The notes: generated by a model from the sequence alone, not told the origin. Shown: positions 8,750-18,388, counted from the stretch's first letter. The stretch: DNA of 64,000 bases from JBFJKD01 sp038106145 (GCA_038106145.1 JAYODD010000001.1:182557-246556), one strand, 5' to 3'. Made by a program: numbers and translations.

Positions 8750-10196
8750 GTGAATACACTCTACTGGCACGACTACGAAACCACTGGCATTGACCCGGCG
8801 CGGGATCGACCGCTCCAGTTTGCCGGGGTGCGTACGGATGAACAGCTAAATATCATTGGCGAACCCCTGACGCTGTATTGTCAGCCGAGTCGTGATACGT
8901 TGCCCCATCCCCAGGCCAGCCTGATTACCGGGATTACCCCGCAGTTGGCCCTGGCCAAAGGACTTCCCGAGCCCCAATTTATTGGCGCGGTACTGGCGGA
9001 ACTGGCCGTGCCAAATACCTGTGGCGTGGGCTACAACAGTATTCGCTTTGACGATGAAGTCACTCGACATACCCTGTACCGGAATTTTCACGACCCCTAC
9101 GAACGGGAGTGGCGGCAGGGCAATTCGCGCTGGGATTTGATCGACATGTTGCGCCTCACCCGGGCGCTGCGCCCCGAGGGGATTGTCTGGCCGCAGCGGG
9201 AGGATGGCTCGGCAAGCTTCAGGTTGGAGGACCTGACCGCGGCCAATGGACTCGAACACGCTGNNNNNNNNNNAACACGCTGCGGCCCACGATGCCCTGT
9301 CGGACGTGCTGGCGACCATTGCGTTGGCGCGACTGGTGCGCGACCGTCAGCCGAAACTGTATCAGTACGTTTACCAGAGCCGTGTTAAACGCGTTGTTGA
9401 GGAGTTGATTAATCTTGCCGCAGGGCAGCCATTTTTGCATGTATCCTCGCGGCTCCCGCGGGAACACGGCTACGTTGGCCTGATGATGCCGTTAGCCCGC
9501 CACCCCCTCAATAAGAATGAGATTATTGCTTTCAACCTGTGCGCGGATCCACGACCTTTGCTGGAACTTGACCCGCAGGCCATTCGGGAGCGGGTGTTTA
9601 CCGCCGCCGAGGAGTTGCCGGAGGGTGCCGCGAGAATTCCCCTCAAAGGCGTGCATATCAACCGCAGCCCGGTGGTGGCGACGGCAAAGCTGCTCGACCC
9701 ACAAACCGCCGCGCGCCTGGCTATCGACCTGGACGCCTGTCAACGGCACTGGCGGCTGTTGCGCGGACAGGACCTGCGCGCCAAGCTCGCCGAAGTCTAT
9801 GCACCGCCACAGCGACCAGAGAATCGGGACCCGGAACTGGCGCTGTACGGAGGGTTTCTACCCAATCAGGACAAACCCCTGCTGGCGCGCATTCGCCAGG
9901 CCACGGGGCCAGAACTGGCGAACACAAATTTTGCGTTCAAGGACAAACGCTACGAGGAATTGCTCTTCCGCTACCGCGCGCGCCATTTTCCCGAAACTCT
10001 CACTATCGACGAACAGGCGCGGTGGCAGGAAACCGTGCGCACCCGGTTGACCGACGAAGCGGGCGGTTATCTGACTCTGCACGGTTACCATCTCGAGTTG
10101 GATCGGTTGCAGGAGCGGCCAGATCTCAGCGCCCGCGACCACAATATCCTCACAGCACTGCGGGCCTGGGGAAATCAGCTGGCGGAAACACTATGA
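8750..10196 (+). CDS. sbcB: exodeoxyribonuclease I, interrupted by a scaffold gap
   Basis: 3'-5' single-strand DNA exonuclease (DnaQ-like fold) acting in recombination and mismatch repair. It begins at a GTG after GGGGGAAA with the DEDD motif HDYETTGIDP. It is broken at 9264-9273 by ten N, and the two sides are in different frames. The 9 bases AACACGCTG stand on both sides of the N-run; merging the copies and removing the N restores one frame across LEHAAAHDALSDV, which supplies the third and fourth catalytic positions. The merged protein is 475 aa, the same as E. coli ExoI. The second part (from about 9274) carries the SH3-like and helical domains. The gene itself is probably intact. Confidence 0.93.
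9264..9273. other. 10-N scaffold gap inside sbcB
   Basis: Ten N, bordered on the left by AACACGCTG (9255-9263) and on the right by the same 9 bases (9274-9282). This pattern fits two contigs that overlap by 9 bases but were joined with a fixed-length placeholder, so 19 bases in total are likely artefactual. Confidence 0.9.
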
Positions 10197-10260
10197 GTTA
10201 CTGGTTGAGTCTGGAGAAACCCGCTAGACTTCCGCAAATTTTATCCGCGGAGAACCGATA

Positions 10261-11271
10261 ATGAATTTTGCAGGGGCTCATATTCTGTCCATCGGGCAAT
10301 TTGAGCGCGCGGATATCGAGCAGGTATTTCGCACCGCCGAGCGCATGGAACCCTACGCACAGCGCAGTAAGGTTACCCGCGTTCTCGAGGGCGCCATTCT
10401 GGGCAGCATGTTTCTGGAAGCCAGTACCCGCACCCGCATCAGCTTCGGCAGCGCGTTCAATCTGCTCGGTGGCGAGGTACGCGAATCGGTGGGCATGGAT
10501 AGCTCGTCCCTGGTCAAAGGGGAGTCCCTGCAGGATACTGCGCGCGTCCTGTCGGGATTTAGCGATGTCATCTGCATGCGCCATCCGTTAGCTGGATCGG
10601 TGGCCGAGTTTGCGGCGGCCAGTCGGGTGCCGGTGTTAAACGGTGGTGACGGTACCAACGAGCATCCCAGTCAGGCCCTGCTCGACCTATACACTATCCA
10701 GAAAGAATTAAACGGGCGTGGGCGGGATATCGACGGGTTGCGTATCGCGATGATTGGCGATTTGAAATATGGTCGCACGGTGCATTCCCTGTGCAAACTT
10801 TTGTGTTTGTATAAAAACATTCAAGTGACGCTGGTCTCCCCTGGCGAGTTGGCGATGCCCGGTGTACTGGTGGAGGAATTGCGCGCTGCGGGCCACACCG
10901 TTACGGTGAGCGAGGCCCTGGAGCCGAGCATTTCCCATGTGGACATCGTGTACTCGACACGCATTCAGGAAGAACGATTTGCAGATCGCGATCAGGCGGG
11001 TCTCTATCGTGGTCGCTTTCGCCTGAACCAGGCCATCTATACCCAGTACTGCGAGCCCAACACCGTGATCATGCACCCGTTGCCGCGGGATTCCCGGGCG
11101 GAAGCCAACGAGCTTGACCGCGACCTGGATGCGAATCCGAATCTCGCCATCTTTCGCCAGACAGATAACGGGTTACTGGTGCGTATGGCACTGTTCGCGA
11201 TGGTGCTCGATGTGGCTCATCTCACCGATAAGTATGCCCGGGATGTCACCTGGTTTACGCCGCGGCGTTAG
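10261..11271 (+). CDS. pyrB: aspartate carbamoyltransferase, catalytic chain
   Basis: Condenses carbamoyl phosphate with L-aspartate in the first committed step of pyrimidine synthesis. The 336-aa protein shows STRTR (55-59) for carbamoyl-phosphate binding, RHPLAGS, NEHPSQALLD (about 133-142) and MHPLPRDSRAE near the C-terminus. It is longer than the 311-residue E. coli catalytic chain. Neither a regulatory pyrI nor a pyrC-like partner is adjacent. GGAG precedes the ATG. The gap to sbcB is 64 bp. Confidence 0.93.
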   Translation: MNFAGAHILSIGQFERADIEQVFRTAERMEPYAQRSKVTRVLEGAILGSMFLEASTRTRISFGSAFNLLGGEVRESVGMDSSSLVKGESLQDTARVLSGFSDVICMRHPLAGSVAEFAAASRVPVLNGGDGTNEHPSQALLDLYTIQKELNGRGRDIDGLRIAMIGDLKYGRTVHSLCKLLCLYKNIQVTLVSPGELAMPGVLVEELRAAGHTVTVSEALEPSISHVDIVYSTRIQEERFADRDQAGLYRGRFRLNQAIYTQYCEPNTVIMHPLPRDSRAEANELDRDLDANPNLAIFRQTDNGLLVRMALFAMVLDVAHLTDKYARDVTWFTPRR

Positions 11272-11391
11272 ACGGTTGCCGTGGCTACAGTTAAACTTGC
11301 ACGATCGCACCGTGGCTGAGGTAAATCAGCGCGAGGCCTGTCAACGCCCGGTTTAATGCTCCTTTTGGGAAAACGAAAAAAAGTAAACTGC

Positions 11392-12540
11392 ATGCAGCAA
11401 TTTGAGGATATTCGTCCGTATCGGGACGACGAAGTGCCTGCGATACTGGATCGTTTAATCACTGATCCGGAGTTAATCGATACGCTGTTGACTATCAACT
11501 CACCGCGTCTCGGGCGCTGGTTTGCCTGGATTATGAGGCCGCTGGTGCAACACCAGTTGCGCCAAAAGCTTGCCGGAATCCGCGATGTCAGGGGTTTGCA
11601 GGACCTGATTGGAGTGCATTTGCGCCGCTTATTGACCAGAGTGTCGAGCGGTTTCTCCGTCAGCGGTGTCGAGCGGCTGGATGGTAATCAGTCCTATTTA
11701 TTCCTGTGCAACCATCGGGATATTGCCATGGATCCCGGCATGGTCAATCTGGCGCTCTACGAGCGTGGGATGGAAACGGCGCGGATTGCCATTGGCGATA
11801 ATCTGCTGACAAAACCATTCACGTCCGACTTGATGCGGTTGAACAAGAGTTTCATCGTAAAACGCTCTGTCACCGGTCGGCGCGACAAACTGGAAGCCCT
11901 GAAGAACCTGTCCGCCTACATACGTCATTCGATTCTCAACGAACGCAGTTCGGTGTGGCTTGCACAGCGGGAAGGTCGGGCCAAGAATGGCATTGATCGC
12001 ACCGAAACAGCGATGATAAAAATGCTGGCGCTCAGCCGCGGCGAAGGACAGAGTTTTGGCGAAGCGTTGGCGGCGCTAAATATCGTGCCAGTGGCAATCT
12101 CCTACGAATTTGACCCGTGCGACGGGGACAAGGCCCGGGAACTGTACGCGCGGGAAACGCTGGGTTCGTATCAAAAAGCGGAACACGAAGATATCGATAG
12201 CATTTTTAAGGGCATTATGGGCCCCAAGGGGGCGATCCATGTGGCGTTCGGCGAACTCCTGGATGCGGGATTCGAGGACGCGCAACAGGTGGCCGATGCC
12301 GTTGATCGACAAATCATACGGAATTATCGCCTACAGGCTACCAACTTTATCGCCTATGCGGCGCTGGGTGGCGACGATCCGCGGGTGCGGGAGTGGCGGG
12401 CCGCCATTGCCGAGGAAAAACTGGCGGAGGCGCGCGCGACGTTTTCCGCTCGTCTGACACATTTGCCAACAGAACATCGAAAAATATTATTCACGATGTA
12501 TGCCAATCCGGTGTTGCGACGTCTTGAGCTGTGTGGATAG
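11392..12540 (+). CDS. PlsC/PlsB-like glycerolipid acyltransferase
   Basis: About 382 aa. The acyltransferase motif I appears as NHRDIAMDPG (about residue 105), with the Asp six residues after the His instead of the usual five (H-X4-D). Motif III-like WLAQREGRAKNG follows about 95 residues later, recalling the EG(R/T)R element that binds the phosphate of glycerol-3-phosphate. A long C-terminal extension is of unknown role. It probably transfers acyl groups to a glycerolipid precursor, but the exact substrate is not visible. The ATG at 11392 (MQQFEDIRPY) is chosen over the ATG at 11356; neither has a clear ribosome-binding site. dinG follows after 3 bp, suggesting cotranscription. Confidence 0.78.
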   Translation: MQQFEDIRPYRDDEVPAILDRLITDPELIDTLLTINSPRLGRWFAWIMRPLVQHQLRQKLAGIRDVRGLQDLIGVHLRRLLTRVSSGFSVSGVERLDGNQSYLFLCNHRDIAMDPGMVNLALYERGMETARIAIGDNLLTKPFTSDLMRLNKSFIVKRSVTGRRDKLEALKNLSAYIRHSILNERSSVWLAQREGRAKNGIDRTETAMIKMLALSRGEGQSFGEALAALNIVPVAISYEFDPCDGDKARELYARETLGSYQKAEHEDIDSIFKGIMGPKGAIHVAFGELLDAGFEDAQQVADAVDRQIIRNYRLQATNFIAYAALGGDDPRVREWRAAIAEEKLAEARATFSARLTHLPTEHRKILFTMYANPVLRRLELCG

Positions 12541-12543
12541 GCG

Positions 12544-14655
12544 GTGCTTTCCGAGCAGTTGAAATCCGTTATTCAAGAGGGCTATCGCCAGTTTTTGGAT
12601 CATCGCCAATTGCGCCCACGGCTCGGTCAGCGGCAAATGATTGGAACGCTGGCGACATTTTTCGGGAACCTCCTCGCCGCCGACCGCTGCGATACCGATA
12701 AAGCAGCACCCCATATTTGCGCCGTGGAAGCTGGCACCGGCACCGGTAAGACGGTTGCTTATCTGCTGGCGCTGCTACCGCTCGCGCGGGAGACCAGAAA
12801 AACTGTGGTAGTCGCCACCGCCACGGTCGCCCTGCAAACCCAATTGCTGGCCAAAGATATTCCCGAACTCATTGCGGCCACGGATTGGGACTACCGGTTC
12901 GCACTCGCCAAGGGTCGCGGTCGCTACCTGTGCCCGTTGCGCCTCGAGCAGGCGCTGGACACGGCCCACAGTGTCGCTGCCGGTCAGTTCCTGTTTCCCG
13001 ACGAAACTCCTTTCACGGCCGACCATGGCAACGTGGCGCTGGTGCAGGCGATGGATCTGGCGCTGCGGGATGGGCACTGGCAGGGGGATCGGGACGAGTG
13101 GCCCGAGGCGGTGCCGGATGATACCTGGCGTGCCGTCACCATAGACCGCAAACAGTGCTCCGGGCACCGCTGCCGCCTGGTGCGGGAATGTTGTTATTTT
13201 CGCGCGCGGGATCTGGTTGAAGATGCCGACTGCATCGTCGCCAATCACGATCTGGTGATGGCGGATCTGGCCCTTGGCGGTGGCGTTATTTTACCCGCGC
13301 CGGAGGATACCATTTATGTGTTTGACGAAGCCCATCGCCTGGGTGCGACCGCTCTTGGCCATTTTGCCCGCCAGTGCCAGTTAAATGCCACCGCGACCCG
13401 GTTAGGGAAATTGGTCGGGCAGATTACGGCGTTGCTACCCAAACTCGAAAACGTGCCGCAGATCAGTGCCGCCAGTGCCGCTGTAATCGCCACTGGCGAC
13501 GAGGTGAACGCGTTGCTGCAACGGCACATCCCGGTGTTCGAGCGCTATTTACAGGAGGTGTCTGGCGCCCGCTACCGCTATCCGGGCGGCGTTGTCGACA
13601 GCAGCTGCCGCGCGGTATGCGCGCAACTGAACGAGGGGTTTTCGCGATTGTTGGGGAGCCTGGATAAACTGCATCGCGAGCTGGAAACGGGTCTCGACGA
13701 CGCGCATTCACCGGTGCCGCGCACCGACCTGGAGCAGTATTTTCAGACGGTGGGTCTGTGGCTGCGGCGAGCCGAATCAGCAGCCCAGCTGTGGCGCGAT
13801 ATGGGGGCGTTGGATCAGAACACCGAACCGCCATTGGCGCGCTGGGTTACGCGAGACGAAGGGAGTGATGATGTCTGTGTATCCGCGTCGCCGATTACAG
13901 CCCAGTCCCTGTTGCGGGACCAGCTGTGGGAGCGCTGCTACGGCGCGGTGCTGACATCCGCGACGTTGCGTTCACTGGGTAGTTTCGAGCGCCTGCGGCG
14001 GGATTGTGGATTGCCGGAAAATGCGCTGTGCGAGACGGTAGCCGGTGCCTTCGACTATGCGCGGGCTGCGGTACTGGCGGTGCCTGGCACAGGAGTTGCG
14101 GCCTCGGACGTGGCAAATCATACCGCGGCGGTAGTGTCAGCGTTGCCGCAGTTGTGCGCCAGCGGTCTGGGCACGCTGGTGCTGTTTGCGTCCCGCCGTC
14201 AGTTGCGGGACGTCGCGGAGCGGCTGCCACCGGATCTGCGAGCGCGCTTGTTGATTCAGGGAGAACTGACTGTCGCTGAAATCGTTTCGCGTCATCGGCA
14301 GCGGGTCGATGCGGGCGAGCCCAGTGTCATTTTTGGACTGGCGAGTTTTGCCGAGGGCATGGATTTGCCGGGTGCCTATTGCGAACATGTCATTGTTGCG
14401 AAGTTGCCCTTTGCCGTGCCCGATGATCCGTTGCAGGAGGCGTTGGCGGAGTGGGTGGAATCCCGTGGCGGCAATGCGTTTCGCGAGGTGACCCTGCCCG
14501 ACGCGTCCCTGAAACTGGTGCAGGCCTGCGGCCGTCTGTTGCGCACCGAACAGGATCGCGGCCGCGTCACGATTCTCGACAGGCGGCTTCTGAGCAAGGG
14601 GTACGGCCGGCAGTTATTGGCCGACCTGCCGCCATTTCGTCGCGAATTTAGTTAA
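12544..14655 (+). CDS. dinG: ATP-dependent DNA helicase DinG
   Basis: Superfamily 2, XPD-like 5'-3' helicase that unwinds R-loops and replication intermediates. The 703-aa protein begins at a GTG. It shows Walker A EAGTGTGKT (about 62-70), the four cluster cysteines expected of iron-sulfur helicases (C130, C205, C210, C216 or C217), the Walker B box VFDEAH (259-264) and the C-terminal motif VQACGRLLRTEQDRG containing the arginine finger. Length agrees with E. coli DinG (716 aa). It starts 3 bp after the acyltransferase stop and is convergent with dxs. Confidence 0.93.
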   Translation: MLSEQLKSVIQEGYRQFLDHRQLRPRLGQRQMIGTLATFFGNLLAADRCDTDKAAPHICAVEAGTGTGKTVAYLLALLPLARETRKTVVVATATVALQTQLLAKDIPELIAATDWDYRFALAKGRGRYLCPLRLEQALDTAHSVAAGQFLFPDETPFTADHGNVALVQAMDLALRDGHWQGDRDEWPEAVPDDTWRAVTIDRKQCSGHRCRLVRECCYFRARDLVEDADCIVANHDLVMADLALGGGVILPAPEDTIYVFDEAHRLGATALGHFARQCQLNATATRLGKLVGQITALLPKLENVPQISAASAAVIATGDEVNALLQRHIPVFERYLQEVSGARYRYPGGVVDSSCRAVCAQLNEGFSRLLGSLDKLHRELETGLDDAHSPVPRTDLEQYFQTVGLWLRRAESAAQLWRDMGALDQNTEPPLARWVTRDEGSDDVCVSASPITAQSLLRDQLWERCYGAVLTSATLRSLGSFERLRRDCGLPENALCETVAGAFDYARAAVLAVPGTGVAASDVANHTAAVVSALPQLCASGLGTLVLFASRRQLRDVAERLPPDLRARLLIQGELTVAEIVSRHRQRVDAGEPSVIFGLASFAEGMDLPGAYCEHVIVAKLPFAVPDDPLQEALAEWVESRGGNAFREVTLPDASLKLVQACGRLLRTEQDRGRVTILDRRLLSKGYGRQLLADLPPFRREFS

Positions 14656-14698
14656 CGGCATTATCCCTTTATCGAATACCCGACATTGGGGCGCGAGG

Positions 14699-16654
14699 TC
14701 AGCCTTGTCTGTTGTCCAGCAGGGAAACGTCGCCGCCACTGGGCTGGGTAAGCAACATCTGATGTGCAGTTATGGCGCGGTACACGCCGTCCACATCCAG
14801 GTTAGCCTCCGCCAGTTGTGCCTGATGCTCGTTGTGCTCCTGGAAGCGGTCCGGCAGTCCAAGATGCAACAGGTGCGCCAAGCGGCCCGACGCAGCCAGG
14901 TATTCGCCGACCCCGGCGCCCGCTCCACCCGCCACCACGTTTTCTTCCAGGGTTACCAGCAGGCTATGCTCCGCGGCCAGCTGTAGGATCAGCTCCGTGT
15001 CGAGGGGTTTGACGAAGCGCATATCGACAACTGTGGCGTCGATTTTTGCAGCGACTTTGATGGCCACCGGAAGTAATGTGCCAAAATTGAGGATGGCCAC
15101 GTGGCGGCCGCGACGCTTCACCACGCCTTTGCCCACGGGCAACGCCGTCAGGGTTTGCTCGATGACCGCGCCGGGTCCCGCCCCCCTTGGGTAACGCACC
15201 GCCGCGGGACCGCTATGAAGATATCCGGTGTACAGCATTTGTCGCGTTTCATTTTCGTCTGACGGCGCCATCACCACCATGTTGGGAATGCAGCGCAGGT
15301 AACTAAGATCAAAGCTGCCCGCATGTGTGGGGCCGTCCTCACCCACCAGTCCGGCGCGATCAATGGCAAACAAAACATCCAGATTTTGCAGTGCCACGTC
15401 GTGAATTAGCTGGTCGTAGGCGCGCTGGAGAAAGGTGGAATAGATCGCCACCACGGGTTTTTTTCCCTCGCAGGCAAGTCCTGCGGCGAGGGTTACGGCA
15501 TGCTGTTCGGCGATGGCGACATCGTGAAATTGCCGGGGAAAGCGCTGGGAAAATTCCACCATGCCCGAACCTTCAGACATTGCCGGGGTAATGCCAACCA
15601 ACTGCGGGTCTCGTTCAGCCATATCGCACAACCAGGATCCGAACACCTGCTGGTACTTGAGGCCGGGATTGGCCCTGGATTGGGTTGTCGAGGGGTTGTC
15701 ACTTGGCGTTTTTACCGGCTCCAGCTTGTTGAGGGCGTGGTAGCCCACCGGGTCCTCCTCGGCCGGGGTAAAACCTTTGCCCTTGACGGTGACGATATGC
15801 AGTAGCACCGGGCCGGTTATTTTCTTGAGGTTTTCGAGGGTATGGACCAGCAACGGCAGATTGTGGCCGTCGATGGGTCCGATATAGGTGAAACCCAGTT
15901 CCTCAAAAATAATGCCCGGCGCCACCAGTGCTTTCATCAACTCTTCGGTTTTACGCACCAGTGTCGAGGTGGACGGAAATGCCTTCAACAGCCGTTTTGC
16001 GGCCTCGCGAAACGCGTTGTAAAACTTGCTCGACCAAAGTTTGGAAAAATAGGTGGCGAGTCCGCCGACATTGCGGGAAATGGACATGGTGTTGTCGTTA
16101 AGAATGACCAGCATGTCGGCGTCGACGTGGGTGATATGGTTCAGGGCTTCAAACGCCTGCCCAGCGGTCATGGCGCCGTCGCCGATGACCGCCACGGTGC
16201 GTCGCAGATCGCCCTCCATGCGCGCGGCGATGGCCATACCCAGTGCCGCGCTCATGGAGGTGCTGGAGTGACCGACGCCAAAGGTGTCGTAGGGATTTTC
16301 TCCACGCTTTGGAAAACCAGATAATCCTCCCGCCTGACGAATGCCGGGCAGGTCATCGCGCCGACCGGTAAGAATTTTGTGGGGATAGGCCTGGTGTCCC
16401 ACGTCCCACACCAGGCGATCCGTCGGCGTGTTAAACACATAATGCAGGGCAATGGTCAACTCGACAACGCCGAGCCCTGCGCCGAAATGCCCGCCACTGC
16501 GACCCACGCTGTACAGCAGGTAGGCGCGCAGCTCATCGGCCAGTTGTAGAAGATTCTTCCCGTCCATTACGCGCAGTTGTGCGGGCGAGTCGATGGTATC
16601 GAGGAGCGGCGTCGCGGGCCGCGATCGAGGAATGTCGGAGAATTTCGCAATCAT
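14699..16654 (-). CDS. dxs: 1-deoxy-D-xylulose-5-phosphate synthase
   Basis: Thiamine-diphosphate enzyme joining pyruvate and glyceraldehyde 3-phosphate, the first step of the MEP isoprenoid route. From the ATG at 16654 it is 651 aa. An upstream TTG at 16684 is possible but less like the family. Seen: SGGHFGAGLGVVELT, WDVGHQAYPHKILTGRRD, the diphosphate-binding GDGAMTAG, and the C-terminal transketolase half with DRAGLVGEDGPTHAG. Third gene of the xseB-ispA-dxs operon, 57 bp after ispA, supplying building blocks for ispA. Confidence 0.96.
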   Translation of the reverse strand: MIAKFSDIPRSRPATPLLDTIDSPAQLRVMDGKNLLQLADELRAYLLYSVGRSGGHFGAGLGVVELTIALHYVFNTPTDRLVWDVGHQAYPHKILTGRRDDLPGIRQAGGLSGFPKRGENPYDTFGVGHSSTSMSAALGMAIAARMEGDLRRTVAVIGDGAMTAGQAFEALNHITHVDADMLVILNDNTMSISRNVGGLATYFSKLWSSKFYNAFREAAKRLLKAFPSTSTLVRKTEELMKALVAPGIIFEELGFTYIGPIDGHNLPLLVHTLENLKKITGPVLLHIVTVKGKGFTPAEEDPVGYHALNKLEPVKTPSDNPSTTQSRANPGLKYQQVFGSWLCDMAERDPQLVGITPAMSEGSGMVEFSQRFPRQFHDVAIAEQHAVTLAAGLACEGKKPVVAIYSTFLQRAYDQLIHDVALQNLDVLFAIDRAGLVGEDGPTHAGSFDLSYLRCIPNMVVMAPSDENETRQMLYTGYLHSGPAAVRYPRGAGPGAVIEQTLTALPVGKGVVKRRGRHVAILNFGTLLPVAIKVAAKIDATVVDMRFVKPLDTELILQLAAEHSLLVTLEENVVAGGAGAGVGEYLAASGRLAHLLHLGLPDRFQEHNEHQAQLAEANLDVDGVYRAITAHQMLLTQPSGGDVSLLDNRQG

Positions 16655-16711
16655 GGATCGGATAGCTTTGCCAAGAGGCCGCAATGGTACACCAAATATT
16701 AGGGGTCGGCC

Positions 16712-17608
16712 TCAGTGATCCCGCGCCACGACATAGCTGACCAGTTGTCGCAACGGATCGGCGCGACCGTCCAGCGCATCCAACGCGGCGAGACTTGCGG
16801 TGTGTAGCTGTCGTAATTTCTCTCTGGCTTCGACGACGCCGAGCACAGCGCCGTAGGTGGGTTTGTTAAGGCGTTGGTCCGCCCCCTGCGGTTTACCGAT
16901 GACCGCCGTATCGCTTTCGATATCGAGAATATCGTCCTTGATCTGAAAGGCCAGCCCGAGTGCGGTGGCGTAAGTATTTAGCGCCGCCAATACAGCGGGT
17001 TCACAATGAGTAGTCATCGCCCCCATCGTCACACTGGCGGCAATTAAGTCACCTGTTTTGCGCCGGTGCATATGTTCCAGCTGCTGTAGAGTCGGTTCTG
17101 AATTGGCGGCGGCGATATCAATGGCCTGCCCGCCGACCATGCCGTGGGCGCCGGCGGCCTGCGCCAGTACTTTGACCAGCGTCAGGGCCACTTCCGCGGA
17201 CAGGTTGGTGATGGCACTTAATTGCTCAAATGCGAGGGTTTGCAGCGCGTCCCCCGCGAGAATTGCCGTTGCCTCCCCAAACGCGATATGACAAGCGGGC
17301 TTGCCACGGCGCAGGTTGTCGTCGTCCATGGCGGGCAGGTCGTCGTGGATCAGGGAGTAGGCGTGGATCAGTTCCAGCGCACAGGCGGCGCGGTCCGTAT
17401 CGAGGGTGATCTCTCCCCCGATTTGGGCCGCTGCGTAACAGAGTATGGGTCTGATGCGTTTGCCCGCCCCCAGCACGGCATAGCTCATTGCCTGAGAAAG
17501 TTGCGCCGGGCTATGTTGTGGATCCGGCAGACAGTTTTTGAGGGCTGTTTCCACACGCTGACGGCAGGCGTCCATGAATCGCGCCGCGCTGTCGGTCACC
17601 GGAATCAC
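16712..17608 (-). CDS. ispA: farnesyl/geranyl diphosphate synthase
   Basis: Short-chain prenyltransferase making farnesyl diphosphate from IPP and DMAPP. The 298-aa protein carries GAGKRIRP (47-54), the first aspartate-rich motif DDLPAMDD (89-96) and the second, DDILDIESD. Its ATG overlaps the xseB stop codon by four bases (ATGA), showing tight translational coupling. Lies between xseB and dxs, the standard gammaproteobacterial order. Confidence 0.95.
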   Translation of the reverse strand: MIPVTDSAARFMDACRQRVETALKNCLPDPQHSPAQLSQAMSYAVLGAGKRIRPILCYAAAQIGGEITLDTDRAACALELIHAYSLIHDDLPAMDDDNLRRGKPACHIAFGEATAILAGDALQTLAFEQLSAITNLSAEVALTLVKVLAQAAGAHGMVGGQAIDIAAANSEPTLQQLEHMHRRKTGDLIAASVTMGAMTTHCEPAVLAALNTYATALGLAFQIKDDILDIESDTAVIGKPQGADQRLNKPTYGAVLGVVEAREKLRQLHTASLAALDALDGRADPLRQLVSYVVARDH

Positions 17609-17850
17609 TCGGGTTCTTCATCGGCAAGCGGCGTTTCCAGTAAATCGCCGTTCAGATCGCGGGTCAGCACGGAAACCCGTTGCTCCGCCAATTTTAACGC
17701 CTGTTGGCATTCGCGCGTAATTTTGATACCACGCTCGAAGGATTTGAGAGACTCGTCAAGGCTCAGGTTGCCCTCCTCAAGCGCCTCCACGAGGGCCTCT
17801 AGCTCCCTCAGGCTGTCCTCAAAATCCGGGGTTTTTTTACGGGTCGCCAC
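17605..17850 (-). CDS. xseB: exodeoxyribonuclease VII small subunit
   Basis: The 81-aa small subunit of ExoVII, which degrades single-stranded DNA together with XseA. Seen: DFEDSLRELEALVEALEEG and LSLDESLKSFERGI, the conserved two-helix core. First gene of the operon with ispA and dxs. The acidic tail ends by overlapping ispA. Confidence 0.95.
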   Translation of the reverse strand: MATRKKTPDFEDSLRELEALVEALEEGNLSLDESLKSFERGIKITRECQQALKLAEQRVSVLTRDLNGDLLETPLADEEPE

Positions 17851-17883
17851 AGCTACAATACCTTGAATACGTGTCAGGCCGTC

Positions 17884-17912
17884 ACCCTAACCGAGGTGGA
17901 AACAAGGGTCAA
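17884..17912 (-). promoter_or_regulatory. possible promoter of xseB-ispA-dxs
   Basis: On the minus strand TTGACC (17912-17907) is followed after 17 bases by TAGGGT (17889-17884), about 34 bases before the xseB start codon. The -35 is good and the -10 poor (three of six). An 18-bp palindrome sits 12 bp upstream of the -35, where an activator could bind. Confidence 0.3.
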
Positions 17913-17924
17913 TCGGTGTTTCTT

Positions 17925-17942
17925 TGTAGGATATATCCTACA
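17925..17942. promoter_or_regulatory. 18-bp perfect palindrome, likely operator
   Basis: TGTAGGATA (17925-17933) and TATCCTACA (17934-17942) are exact reverse complements with no spacer. The half-site resembles that of LuxR-type boxes. It lies 75-92 bp upstream of xseB and inside the 0.67-kb gap before the HNH gene, so it could serve either direction. No regulator gene is adjacent. Confidence 0.55.
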
Positions 17943-18211
17943 TGAATAGCAGCATTATTCGGATACCGGAAACTCCGTCGCCCGCGCATCATGGTCCCCG
18001 CAAGGATGCAATTCAGGGAAGGTTGGTCAGGATGACCAGGGCCGGAAGGGATTTGAAGCGCACCACGGAATCACAGGTGCGTGGGGCCACGATAAGGACA
18101 GTTGTCTACAGGGAAATGAGACGACAGGGACTTTAGTCAGGCCAGGGACACAGGGATGCATGGCTATAACAAACGCACTCCATGGCTGGACCGCGTCTTT
18201 TTAAACTGCTT

Positions 18212-18247
18212 ACGCCTTTTTGCTTCTCCGGCAAAAAGGCGTTTTTA
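18212..18247 (+). terminator. orphan Rho-independent terminator
   Basis: ACGCCTTTTTGC and GCAAAAAGGCGT form a perfect 12-bp stem with a 7-base loop (TTCTCCG), followed by a T-run. No protein gene lies upstream on the plus strand within the gap, so it may end a short non-coding transcript. Confidence 0.75.
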
Positions 18248-18360
18248 TTTCTGCGCAACTAAAATCTTTCACCAATGTACCCGTTACCCGTCGCCGCGAT
18301 GCCTGAGGTTGCGCCAACCCGGTCGGATTTGAGTAAGTGACAACTCCCAATAAACGCAGG

Positions 18361-18388
18361 TTGACAGCGCTCTGCCAGCGAATATGAT
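18361..18388 (+). promoter_or_regulatory. strong sigma-70 promoter
   Basis: A perfect TTGACA (18361-18366) and TATGAT (18383-18388, five of six) are separated by 16 bases. It would give a leader of about 130 nt for the HNH gene at 18525. Confidence 0.65.

Noticed and set aside
17942..18136. 64-codon open frame after xseB region
   Set aside because: It starts inside the palindrome, has no good ribosome-binding site and no recognisable domain.
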